The notes below the pieces were generated by a model that did not search any database, was not told the DNA's origin, and saw only the letters and a program-made list of their open reading frames with translations. Below are positions 54,967 through 62,559 of a stretch of DNA of 64,000 nt, piece after piece. This DNA is from Pseudomonas vanderleydeniana (GTDB lineage Bacteria > Pseudomonadota > Gammaproteobacteria > Pseudomonadales > Pseudomonadaceae). The number at the start of each line of letters is the position of its first letter. Position 1 is the stretch's first letter. The stretch is from positions 5,174,501 through 5,238,500 of the forward strand of contig NZ_CP077093.1 in the NCBI RefSeq assembly GCF_014268755.2, read 5' to 3'. A program made the translations under genes and the position numbers.

Positions 54967-55036
54967 ATCGATCGCTCCTACGCTCCGCGTAGATCGCTCC
55001 CACTCTTCGCATCGATCGCTCCCACGCTCCGCATCC
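54967..55036. repeat. Degenerate 23-bp tandem REP-arm array
   Basis: Three units of the form GATCGCTCC-CACGCTCCGC occur in tandem and run into a complete REP at 55037. They resemble the degenerate array at 43184-43272. Confidence 0.65.
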
Positions 55037-55086
55037 GATCGTTCCCACGCTCCGCGTGGGAATGCCTCGCAGGGCGCTTCGCGCCC
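55037..55086 (-). repeat. REP element, family 1
   Basis: GATCGTTCCCACGCTCCGC with its hairpin partner, then a GGGCGCTTCGCGCCC dyad. It ends 14 bp from the pvdP stop and may act at the 3' end of that transcript. Confidence 0.8.
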
Positions 55087-55099
55087 ATCCACAGGGACT

Positions 55100-56719
55100 T
55101 TAGAAGAAACGATCTTTCAACGACAGGTGCCGGGCATACCAAGGGCGCCGCGGTACCCGTCGCAGCAGGTCGGGCAAGCCCTTCTCGTCGGCGAAGGTGA
55201 TACGCAGCGCCAGCTTCATGGTCTCCGGATCCATCTCCACCGACTTGCCGATGCTCAGGCCCGGCGTGGTGCTGCATCCATGGGTGCTCGGGCCCAGCCA
55301 CGGATCATCCACCTCGACCCAGCGCCCGGGCGCGAACCACGGCACGCCATTGACCTGCAGTCGCGTGACCTGGCCCGGATGGAAGCGTTCATGGGCACGA
55401 AACCAGTCTTCGATGCGATCATCGATCCAGCCATGGAACAACCAGAACACCGGGTGCACGTGGGAAGAGAACGGGTCACCGAGAAAGTCGTTCTCCGGCT
55501 GGAACCAACGCGGGGCGAAATCGGTGAACTCGCGGGCCATCGGCACCGGCGCGTCGTTGGACGGGTCGCGCGGTACCGCGGCCCAACGCATGTGCAACCA
55601 GTCGTGCAGGCCCAGTTCAAGCTCCGAGCCGAACTGGCCCAGGGTCAGCTTGGACAGATAGCGCGGATCGGTGTACTGCGACTCCCAGACCTGGAAGTTG
55701 CTGTGGTAGGTCTCGCCGCTCTTGATGTCGCTGACCCACTGACTGTAGTCGTCATCGTCCTCGGCCAGCCAGGTCGGCGGTACCGCCCAGCCGTCATGGT
55801 TGTCGAAGTAACGGATGAACCCCTGGCGGTCACGCTCCAGCTCCGGCTGCGGCTGCGGGAAACGGCGCCAGGACGGCAACGGCTGGATAGCCCGCGCCGC
55901 CTGCAGCATGTGCCGGTGCATGAAGAAGAAGTCGACCCCCGAACCATTGCGGTCCTTGCGCGGCCCTCGGGCATCACGCTCCTTGTCGCGCGGACCGGGC
56001 TGCCAACCGATGCCGCGCAGGCCATCGCGCTTGTCTTCGGGCAACTTGTGCCACTTGTCCCGGGTGGCATGCCAGAGCTGGTGGAATAGCCGATGCTCGG
56101 GCGACACCAGCCAGGCCAGCAGGGGTGCACTCAGGCCGATGCGTTCGCGGGCTTCGGGAAAGGTGTGCTTGGTGGCGACGAAACGGCTGTCCAGCTGGGT
56201 CAACGCCAGCGGCCGGTCGAGGCGCTCGATACGCCCGGTGAGGGTGCCACTGCCAGCATTGCCGTAAGTGCCCCAGACCTCGTCGAGGATCATGCTCAAC
56301 TCATACTCGGGGAACACCTCCGAGCCGCGGAACAGGCGCCAGAACAACCGGGCACCGTCGGCCACCGCCAGGTCGCCGACGATACGCAACCGTGGCTCGG
56401 CGTCACCGCGCAGGCCCTCGGCCGTATCGATGAAACCGCGCACCCCGCGACCACGCGGCGCGATATCGAGCAACACCTGCACCCCTTCCAGCGGTAGTCC
56501 CGCCAGGCCGGCATCGCGACCCTCGAAACGGATGCTCCAGACCCCGCGCAAGTTGTTGGCCAGGCGCTGGCCCGCAGTGTCCGGCAGGTCGACCGTGGCC
56601 TCGCCCGGCGTGATGGGCTCGTCCTCGCGCGTCAGTTCACGCTGCGCGTAATAAGCCGCGGGGATGGCGGCGCCGGTAAGCGCCAGGCCTGCTATGAACC
56701 CTCGTCGAGAAATCGTCAT
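55100..56719 (-). CDS. pvdP: PvdP, periplasmic tyrosinase of pyoverdine maturation
   Basis: A 539-residue copper oxidase that forms the pyoverdine chromophore from ferribactin in the periplasm. A twin-arginine signal (MTISRRGFIAGLALTG) begins the protein. Copper-site histidines are in FFFMHRHML and SSHVHPVFWLFHGWIDDR. The gene has its own PvdS-type box, divergent from that of pvdM. Length agrees with PvdP of other pseudomonads. Confidence 0.93.
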   Translation of the reverse strand: MTISRRGFIAGLALTGAAIPAAYYAQRELTREDEPITPGEATVDLPDTAGQRLANNLRGVWSIRFEGRDAGLAGLPLEGVQVLLDIAPRGRGVRGFIDTAEGLRGDAEPRLRIVGDLAVADGARLFWRLFRGSEVFPEYELSMILDEVWGTYGNAGSGTLTGRIERLDRPLALTQLDSRFVATKHTFPEARERIGLSAPLLAWLVSPEHRLFHQLWHATRDKWHKLPEDKRDGLRGIGWQPGPRDKERDARGPRKDRNGSGVDFFFMHRHMLQAARAIQPLPSWRRFPQPQPELERDRQGFIRYFDNHDGWAVPPTWLAEDDDDYSQWVSDIKSGETYHSNFQVWESQYTDPRYLSKLTLGQFGSELELGLHDWLHMRWAAVPRDPSNDAPVPMAREFTDFAPRWFQPENDFLGDPFSSHVHPVFWLFHGWIDDRIEDWFRAHERFHPGQVTRLQVNGVPWFAPGRWVEVDDPWLGPSTHGCSTTPGLSIGKSVEMDPETMKLALRITFADEKGLPDLLRRVPRRPWYARHLSLKDRFF

Positions 56720-56764
56720 CGCCCTACCTGTGTCAGCCCTGAAGCAGGCCTTATCCCAGCTAGG

Positions 56765-56790
56765 ACGTTGAACCCTGGGGGAAATTTAGC
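56765..56790 (-). promoter_or_regulatory. PvdS-type box of pvdP
   Basis: On the minus strand GCTAAAT is followed after 16 bp by CGT (plus coordinates 56790 to 56765). The CGT lies 46 bp upstream of the pvdP ATG. Confidence 0.78.
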
Positions 56791-56810
56791 CTGTCGCGTG
56801 ACACGAAAGC

Positions 56811-56836
56811 GCTAAATTCCCTGCACCTCCACTCGT
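56811..56836 (+). promoter_or_regulatory. PvdS-type box of pvdM
   Basis: GCTAAAT at 56811-56817 is followed after 16 bp by CGT at 56834-56836. The CGT is 57 bp upstream of the pvdM ATG. It is back-to-back with the pvdP box. Confidence 0.8.
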
Positions 56837-56892
56837 TCCTCCCAGATAGCAAAAGCCCTTGTGGCTGCCTGTGACCTGCGAACCAGAATGAG

Positions 56893-58230
56893 ATGGCAAT
56901 GACAAAACCGCGTTCGAAAAAGGCTCTCTATATCGGTCTGCCCCTGGCCCTGGCCATCGGCGCCGCCTCGGCCTGGCTGGGCTGGCAGTATTGGTCCAAT
57001 CCCGGCTACCCGCTGGATATCGTCAAGCAGGCGGACGAGCTGCAGGAGCGGATAATCTCGTTCGACAGCCACATCACCGTGCCGCTGACTTTCGGCGCCG
57101 AAGGCCGCGAGGCGGACAAGGACGGTTCCGGCCAGTTCGATCTGGTCAAGGCCGACCGCGGGCGCCTGTCCGCCGCCGCCCTGACGGTATTCGGCTGGCC
57201 GGAGATCTGGAACGGCGCGAACGCTCCGCATCACCCGACGGCAGGCTTCGTCGACGAGGCGCGCAAGCAGCAGGAAGTGCGCTACAAGATCATCACCGGG
57301 ATGGTCCGTGACTTCCCCAATCGCGTCGGCATCGCCTACACCCCCGATGACATGCGCAGGCTGCATGGCGAAGGCAAGTTCGCGATTTTCATCAGCATGC
57401 TCAATGCCTACCCACTGGGCCATGACCTCAGCCTGCTGGACACCTGGACCGCGCGCGGCATGCGCATGTTCGGTTTCAGCTACGTGGGCAACAACGACTG
57501 GGCCGACTCGTCCCGCCCGCTGCCGTTTCTCAACGATACCCCCGACGCCCTGGGCGGCCTGTCCGAAATCGGCAAGCAGGCGGTGCATCGTCTCAACGAC
57601 CTGGGGGTGATCATCGATGTCTCGCAGATGTCGACCAAGGCCCTGGAACAGGTCAGCCAGCTGAGCCGCACGCCCATGGTCGCCTCGCACTCGGCACCGC
57701 GCGCGCTGGTGGACATTCCACGCAACCTCAGCGACCAGGAAATGCAACTGATCAAGAACAGCGGCGGCGTGGTCCAGATCGTCGCCTTCCCCGCCTACCT
57801 GCGCCCCCTGAGCCAGCCGACCCAGGACAAGCTCAACGCCCTGCGCAAGCGCTTCGACCTGCCGCCGTTGCCCAACCTCGCCATGGCGCTGATGCCCGGC
57901 GACCCGATCATCACCGTCTGGCCGGAACAACGCTTCGGCGAATACGCCAGCGAGCTGTACGCAATCCTCGACAAGGAACCCAAGGCCGACCTGAAGGACT
58001 TTGGCAACGCCATCGATTATGCGGTGAAGAAAATCGGCATCGACCACGTCGGCATCAGTTCGGACTTCAACGACGGCGGCGGCATCGATGGCTTCAAGGA
58101 TGTCAGCGAAGCCCGCAACGTGACGGCCGAACTGCTCCAGCGTGGCTACTCCGAAGCGGACATCGCCAAGCTCTGGGGCGGCAATTTCCTGCGGGTCTGG
58201 GACCAGGTGCAGAAGGCGGCCAGGCACTGA
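56893..58230 (+). CDS. pvdM: PvdM, dipeptidase-family protein of pyoverdine maturation
   Basis: A 445-residue membrane-dipeptidase-type protein with an N-terminal anchor (ALYIGLPLALAIGAASAWLGW). Family segments include FDSHITVP, VIIDVSQMS, MVASHSAPRAL and DHVGISSDFNDGGG. The first metal ligand pair reads DSH where active renal-dipeptidase relatives have DxH, and this is kept here. Two ATGs (56893, 56899) are possible. It heads the pvdM-pvdN-pvdO group and acts on periplasmic pyoverdine precursors. Its exact reaction is not settled. Confidence 0.9.
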   Translation: MAMTKPRSKKALYIGLPLALAIGAASAWLGWQYWSNPGYPLDIVKQADELQERIISFDSHITVPLTFGAEGREADKDGSGQFDLVKADRGRLSAAALTVFGWPEIWNGANAPHHPTAGFVDEARKQQEVRYKIITGMVRDFPNRVGIAYTPDDMRRLHGEGKFAIFISMLNAYPLGHDLSLLDTWTARGMRMFGFSYVGNNDWADSSRPLPFLNDTPDALGGLSEIGKQAVHRLNDLGVIIDVSQMSTKALEQVSQLSRTPMVASHSAPRALVDIPRNLSDQEMQLIKNSGGVVQIVAFPAYLRPLSQPTQDKLNALRKRFDLPPLPNLAMALMPGDPIITVWPEQRFGEYASELYAILDKEPKADLKDFGNAIDYAVKKIGIDHVGISSDFNDGGGIDGFKDVSEARNVTAELLQRGYSEADIAKLWGGNFLRVWDQVQKAARH

Positions 58231-58320
58231 GCATCCCCCGGTCCCCCTTCGTGCGGAAAACGGCCCGACGCGTTCCCGTTGGGCACCGATCCATTATCCA
58301 GACCGTCCAAGTGATCATTC

Positions 58321-59610
58321 ATGACTGACCGCAGAACCTTTCTCAAGCAGGCCGGCCTGCTCGCCGCCAGCCTGCCGCTCGGTACCCGCCTGGACCTTGC
58401 CGCCGCTGCCTCGGCACCGGTCGCCAGCCCCGCGCAAGGTGGCGACAAATGGGCGCGGCTACGCCAGCTGTTCGACCAGGACCCGGACTACCTGCACTTC
58501 TCCAACTTCCTGGTCACCAGCCACCCCAAGCCGGTGCGCGACGCCATCGAACGCCATCGCGCAGCCATCGATCGCAACCCGGGCCTGGCGATGGACTGGG
58601 ACCTGGCGCAAACCTGGCAGCGCGAAAGCCAGGTGCGTCACGCCGCCGGGCGCTACCTGAAGGCCCAGCCGGGCCAGATCGCCCTGACCGGCAGCACCAC
58701 CGAAGGCCTGGCGATGATCTACGGCGGCATCCATGTTCGCCACGACCAGGAAATCCTCACCACCGAGCATGAGCATTACTCGACTCGCAACACCCTGCGC
58801 CTGCGCACCGAACGCCAAGGCACCCGGGTGCGCAAGATCAGCCTGTTCCAGGACGCCCACCGCGTCTCGGCCGACGAGGTACTCGGCAATATCGCTCGTG
58901 CGATCAAGCCCGAAACCCGTGTACTGGGCATGACCTGGGTACAGTCCGGCAGCGGGGTCAAGCTGCCGATCGGCGAGATCGGCAAGCTGGTGGCGGAAAG
59001 GAACCGCAACCGCGACGACAAGGACCGTATTCTCTACGTGATCGACGGCGTCCATGGCTTCGGTGTCGACAACCTCGACTTTCCGGACATGCACTGCGAC
59101 TTCTTCATTGCCGGTACCCACAAGTGGATGTTCGGTCCGCGCGGCACTGGCATCGTCTGCGCCCGTTCGGAAGAACTCCGGGACGTTACGCCACTGGAGC
59201 CGACCTTTTCCGAAGACACCAACTTCGCCACTTCGATGAGCCCCGGTGGCTATCACGCCTTCGAACATCGCTGGGCCCTGGACCAGGCCTTCGAACTGCA
59301 CCTGGAGCTGGGCAAGGCCGATGTCCAGGCACGGATCCACGCCCTCAACAGCGAGCTCAAGCAACGCCTGCAGGCCGATTCGCGCATCGAACTGGTCACG
59401 CCCATGAGCCCGGAGCTGTCGGCTGGTTTCAGCTTCTTCCGGGTCAAGGGCCAGGACAGCGACAAGGTCGCCGCCACACTGTTGAAAAACAAGGTGGTGG
59501 TCGATGCGGTGGACCGCGACGTCGGGCCGGTGGTGCGTACCGCCCCCGGGCTGCTCAACACCGAAGCCGAACTGGATCGTTTCATGAGCCTGCTGGGCCA
59601 GCAGCTGTGA
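58321..59610 (+). CDS. pvdN: PvdN, periplasmic PLP enzyme modifying the pyoverdine side chain
   Basis: A 429-residue class-V aminotransferase-fold protein with a twin-arginine signal (DRRTFLKQAGLLAASLPLG). The PLP Lys lies in AGTHKWMFGPRGTG and the Asp in YVIDGVHGFGVD. PvdN converts the glutamate side chain of pyoverdine to a succinamide form. It is 90 bp after pvdM in the same direction. Confidence 0.93.
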   Translation: MTDRRTFLKQAGLLAASLPLGTRLDLAAAASAPVASPAQGGDKWARLRQLFDQDPDYLHFSNFLVTSHPKPVRDAIERHRAAIDRNPGLAMDWDLAQTWQRESQVRHAAGRYLKAQPGQIALTGSTTEGLAMIYGGIHVRHDQEILTTEHEHYSTRNTLRLRTERQGTRVRKISLFQDAHRVSADEVLGNIARAIKPETRVLGMTWVQSGSGVKLPIGEIGKLVAERNRNRDDKDRILYVIDGVHGFGVDNLDFPDMHCDFFIAGTHKWMFGPRGTGIVCARSEELRDVTPLEPTFSEDTNFATSMSPGGYHAFEHRWALDQAFELHLELGKADVQARIHALNSELKQRLQADSRIELVTPMSPELSAGFSFFRVKGQDSDKVAATLLKNKVVVDAVDRDVGPVVRTAPGLLNTEAELDRFMSLLGQQL

Positions 59611-59665
59611 GCCTGGCCTTGCGGTACCGCCCATTGTGTTCAGATTTCTGCCTGCGAGATATCCC

Positions 59666-60565
59666 ATGACAGCAAAATCCCCCAGCATCCGATCCCGTGC
59701 CGGCCTTCGCTCGGCCATGACCCTTGCCGCCCTGTGCGCGGCGGGACTGTCCGGTACCGCCTTGGCCGCCAGCACGCCGTTGCCGGGCAAGGTGTTCAAG
59801 GACTGCAAGGACTGCCCGGAAATGGTGGTACTGCCCGCCGGCAGCTTCACCATGGGCAGTCCGGAAGACGAGATCGGTCGTGAACCGGATGAAGGGCCGA
59901 TGCATGAGGTCACCTTCAAGAAGGCCTTCGCCATCAGCCGCTTTCAGGTCCTGGCCGGCGAATGGAAAGCCTACCTGCACAGCACCGGCTACACGATGCC
60001 GGACGGCGATACCCGCCCGGGTCGCGAATGCCTGGCCGGTGAGCCACGCTACCCCATGAGCGACCGGCAGCCGGCGGTCTGCATGGATTGGCGCGAGGCC
60101 GAGGCCTATGCGAAGTGGCTGTCGAAGAAAACCGGCAAGGCCTACCACCTGGTCAGCGAAGCCCAGCGTGAATACGCCGTGCGCGGTGGCACCCGAGGCC
60201 CGTTCCCCTTCCCCTTCGACGAGGGCAAGGAGTACAGCATCGCCAAGCACGCCAATACCTATGGCCCGGCGGACGGTTTCAGCTACACCTCGCCGGCCGG
60301 CAGCTTCCCGCCCAATGCCTTCGGCGTCTATGACGGCCACGGCAATGTCTGGGAGTGGACCGCCGACTGCTATGTCGACACCTACACGGGTGCACCGACC
60401 GACGGCAGCCCGCGCCTGGACAGCCAGGAATGCGAGGACCGCCGCTCGATCCGTGGCAATGACTGGACCGAAGCGCCGGTCTTCTCCCGCTCCGCCAACC
60501 GCAACGAACGCAGCGAATACACCCGTGGCGACTGGCTGGGTTTTCGCGTCGTCCGCGAACTCTAA
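59666..60565 (+). CDS. pvdO: PvdO, FGE/sulfatase-modifying-factor-like protein
   Basis: A 299-residue exported protein (signal peptide to about ALAAS) of the formylglycine-generating-enzyme fold: PEMVVLPAGSFTMGSPEDE, YPMSDRQPAVCMDWREAEAYAKWL, NVWEWTADC and DWLGFRVVREL. PvdO is needed to oxidise dihydropyoverdine to pyoverdine in P. fluorescens. GAG precedes the ATG at 59666; the frame is open to 59636. Confidence 0.9.
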   Translation: MTAKSPSIRSRAGLRSAMTLAALCAAGLSGTALAASTPLPGKVFKDCKDCPEMVVLPAGSFTMGSPEDEIGREPDEGPMHEVTFKKAFAISRFQVLAGEWKAYLHSTGYTMPDGDTRPGRECLAGEPRYPMSDRQPAVCMDWREAEAYAKWLSKKTGKAYHLVSEAQREYAVRGGTRGPFPFPFDEGKEYSIAKHANTYGPADGFSYTSPAGSFPPNAFGVYDGHGNVWEWTADCYVDTYTGAPTDGSPRLDSQECEDRRSIRGNDWTEAPVFSRSANRNERSEYTRGDWLGFRVVREL

Positions 60566-60599
60566 ATCCCACCGCAAAACACTCGTCTAAAGAGTTCAG

Positions 60600-60622
60600 G
60601 GCGCCGCGCGCGGCGCCTGTTT
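60600..60622 (+). terminator. GC-rich hairpin between pvdO and pvdE
   Basis: GGCGCCGCGCGCGGCGCC is a perfect palindrome followed by TGTTTCC. It could attenuate or terminate transcription after pvdO, or protect the mRNA end. The T run is short. Confidence 0.5.
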
Positions 60623-60647
60623 CCGAAGACCTTCACGAGTAGCCCCC

Positions 60648-62312
60648 ATGCCTCTCCAAGCACAAAGCCTCGCCCAGGAAACCCTGAGGATCCTCAAGCC
60701 CTTCTGGCTGCTGGTGGTTCTTTCGGCCGCCCTGGGGGTTGTCAGCGGCCTCAGCGTCACCGCCCTGCTGGCGACCATCAACGACGCCATGAATGCGACC
60801 GGTGGCCCGGACACCCGTATCGCCCTGCTGTTTGGCGGCCTGTGCATACTGACCCTGGCCTGCTCGACGGTTTCCAACCTGCTGACCAACTACGTCGGCC
60901 AGCGCGTGGTCGCCCGGTTGCGGCAGGAACTGGCCGCCAAGGTGCTGGTGGCACCCATCGAGCAACTGGAACGTTATCGTGCCCATCGGCTGATCCCGGT
61001 GCTGCTCAACGATGTCAGCACCATCAGCACCTTCGCCCTGTCGGTGGCGCCGATGGTGATCGCCTTCACCGTCACGGTTGGCTGCCTGGCCTATCTGGCC
61101 GCACTGTCCTGGCAAATCCTCGCCCTGACCCTGGTGACCGTGATCATCGGCAGCGGCGCGCAGTGGCTCGCCCACCGTATCGGCATGCGCAGCATCCTGC
61201 GGGCACGGGACGGCGAAGACGAACTGCAGAAGCACTACCAGGCGATTTCCGCCGGTTCCAAGGAGCTGCGCATCCAGCGCCAGCGCCGGCAGTTCATGCA
61301 CGACCAACAGATCCACGGCACCACCGAGCGCATCAGCCAGGCCAACATCCGTGCAGCGAACATCTTCGTCAGCGCCGAGACGTTCGGCTCGATGCTGTTC
61401 TTCGCGGTCATCGGTATCGCCATCACCTTCCAGGCGCTCTGGCCGAGTACCGACAAGACCGTGCTCGGCGGTTTCGTGCTGGTCATGCTGTACATGAAGG
61501 GCCCGCTGGAGCGACTGGTCACGACCATCCCGAGCATCAGTCGCGCCGAGATCGCTTTCCGCCGTATCGCCGAGCTGTCGTGGCGCTTCTCCTCGCCAGA
61601 GCCGCATCTGCTGGTCAACGACCGGGTAATCGATCCGACGCCGCTGCAGAGCATCGAGCTGCGCCAGTTGCGCTACGACTACCCACCGGTCGAAGGTGTG
61701 CCGCCGTTTCACCTGGGTCCGGTCGACCTGACCATCCGCCAGGGCGAGATCGTCTTCATCGTCGGCGAGAACGGCTGCGGCAAGACCACCCTGATCAAGC
61801 TGCTACTGGGCCTGTACACGCCACAACAGGGCGAAGTCCGCCTCAATGGCGCGCCGGTCACCGCCCAGGCCCTGGACGACTACCGCCAGTTGTTCACCAC
61901 CATCTTCGCCGACTACTACCTCTTCGACGAAGTAGCCCAGGGCGGCACGCCACTGCCGCCGGAATCGATCAAGTACCTGGAGCGCCTGGACATCGCCCAC
62001 AAGGTCAGCATCCGCGACGGCAGCTTCAGCACCACGGACCTGTCCACCGGCCAGCGCAAGCGCCTGGCGCTGCTCAATGCCTGGCTGGAACAACGCCCGG
62101 TGCTGGTGTTCGACGAATGGGCCGCCGACCAGGACCCGGCCTTCCGTCGGGTGTTCTACACCGAGCTGCTGCCCGAGCTGCGCGACCAGGGCAAGACCAT
62201 CATCGTCATCTCACACGATGACCGCTACTTTCCGGTGGCCGACCAACTGGTGCGCATGCAGGCCGGGCAGATCCAGGTCGAACGGGTGCAACGCGAGGCC
62301 GTACCCGCCTGA
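60648..62312 (+). CDS. pvdE: PvdE, ABC exporter of pyoverdine precursor to the periplasm
   Basis: A 554-residue half-transporter of the cyclic-peptide exporter type. Six helices are followed by an ATPase with Walker A GENGCGKTT (about 370), signature LSTGQRKR and Walker B VLVFDEWA. It moves acylated ferribactin across the inner membrane for the periplasmic enzymes encoded upstream. No separate PvdS-type box was found in the 82 bp before it, so it may share the pvdM transcript. Confidence 0.93.
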   Translation: MPLQAQSLAQETLRILKPFWLLVVLSAALGVVSGLSVTALLATINDAMNATGGPDTRIALLFGGLCILTLACSTVSNLLTNYVGQRVVARLRQELAAKVLVAPIEQLERYRAHRLIPVLLNDVSTISTFALSVAPMVIAFTVTVGCLAYLAALSWQILALTLVTVIIGSGAQWLAHRIGMRSILRARDGEDELQKHYQAISAGSKELRIQRQRRQFMHDQQIHGTTERISQANIRAANIFVSAETFGSMLFFAVIGIAITFQALWPSTDKTVLGGFVLVMLYMKGPLERLVTTIPSISRAEIAFRRIAELSWRFSSPEPHLLVNDRVIDPTPLQSIELRQLRYDYPPVEGVPPFHLGPVDLTIRQGEIVFIVGENGCGKTTLIKLLLGLYTPQQGEVRLNGAPVTAQALDDYRQLFTTIFADYYLFDEVAQGGTPLPPESIKYLERLDIAHKVSIRDGSFSTTDLSTGQRKRLALLNAWLEQRPVLVFDEWAADQDPAFRRVFYTELLPELRDQGKTIIVISHDDRYFPVADQLVRMQAGQIQVERVQREAVPA

Positions 62313-62318
62313 CCCCCG

Positions 62319-62345
62319 TCACCCCGCGCGCAAGGCGCGGGGTGA
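62319..62345 (+). terminator. Hairpin after pvdE
   Basis: TCACCCCGCGC and GCGCGGGGTGA form an 11-bp perfect stem around a five-base loop, seven bases after the pvdE stop. There is no T run, so it is a terminator candidate or mRNA 3'-end stem rather than a standard intrinsic terminator. Confidence 0.5.
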
Positions 62346-62351
62346 ACCCAC

Positions 62352-62376
62352 CTAAATTGTTCTCCCGCCCGTTCGT
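62352..62376 (+). promoter_or_regulatory. PvdS/FpvI-type box of fpvA
   Basis: CTAAAT at 62352-62357 and CGT at 62374-62376 are 16 bp apart. The box lies 184 bp upstream of the fpvA ATG, leaving a long leader. Confidence 0.72.
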
Positions 62377-62559
62377 TCTTCCTATAGCCAGTGCCACGAC
62401 AGTCCCGCCGCATTGCGTCCCGCACGCAACGGTCATGGAAGAAAGCCCCCTCACCAAATTTTTTCTGCTTTGTTTTCCGATTTTGTCGGGCTGGTGCGTC
62501 TTCTTCTCAAGTAATAACAATTCCTAGTTGCTTTTCCACACTTAGAAAGAGCTGAAAGA

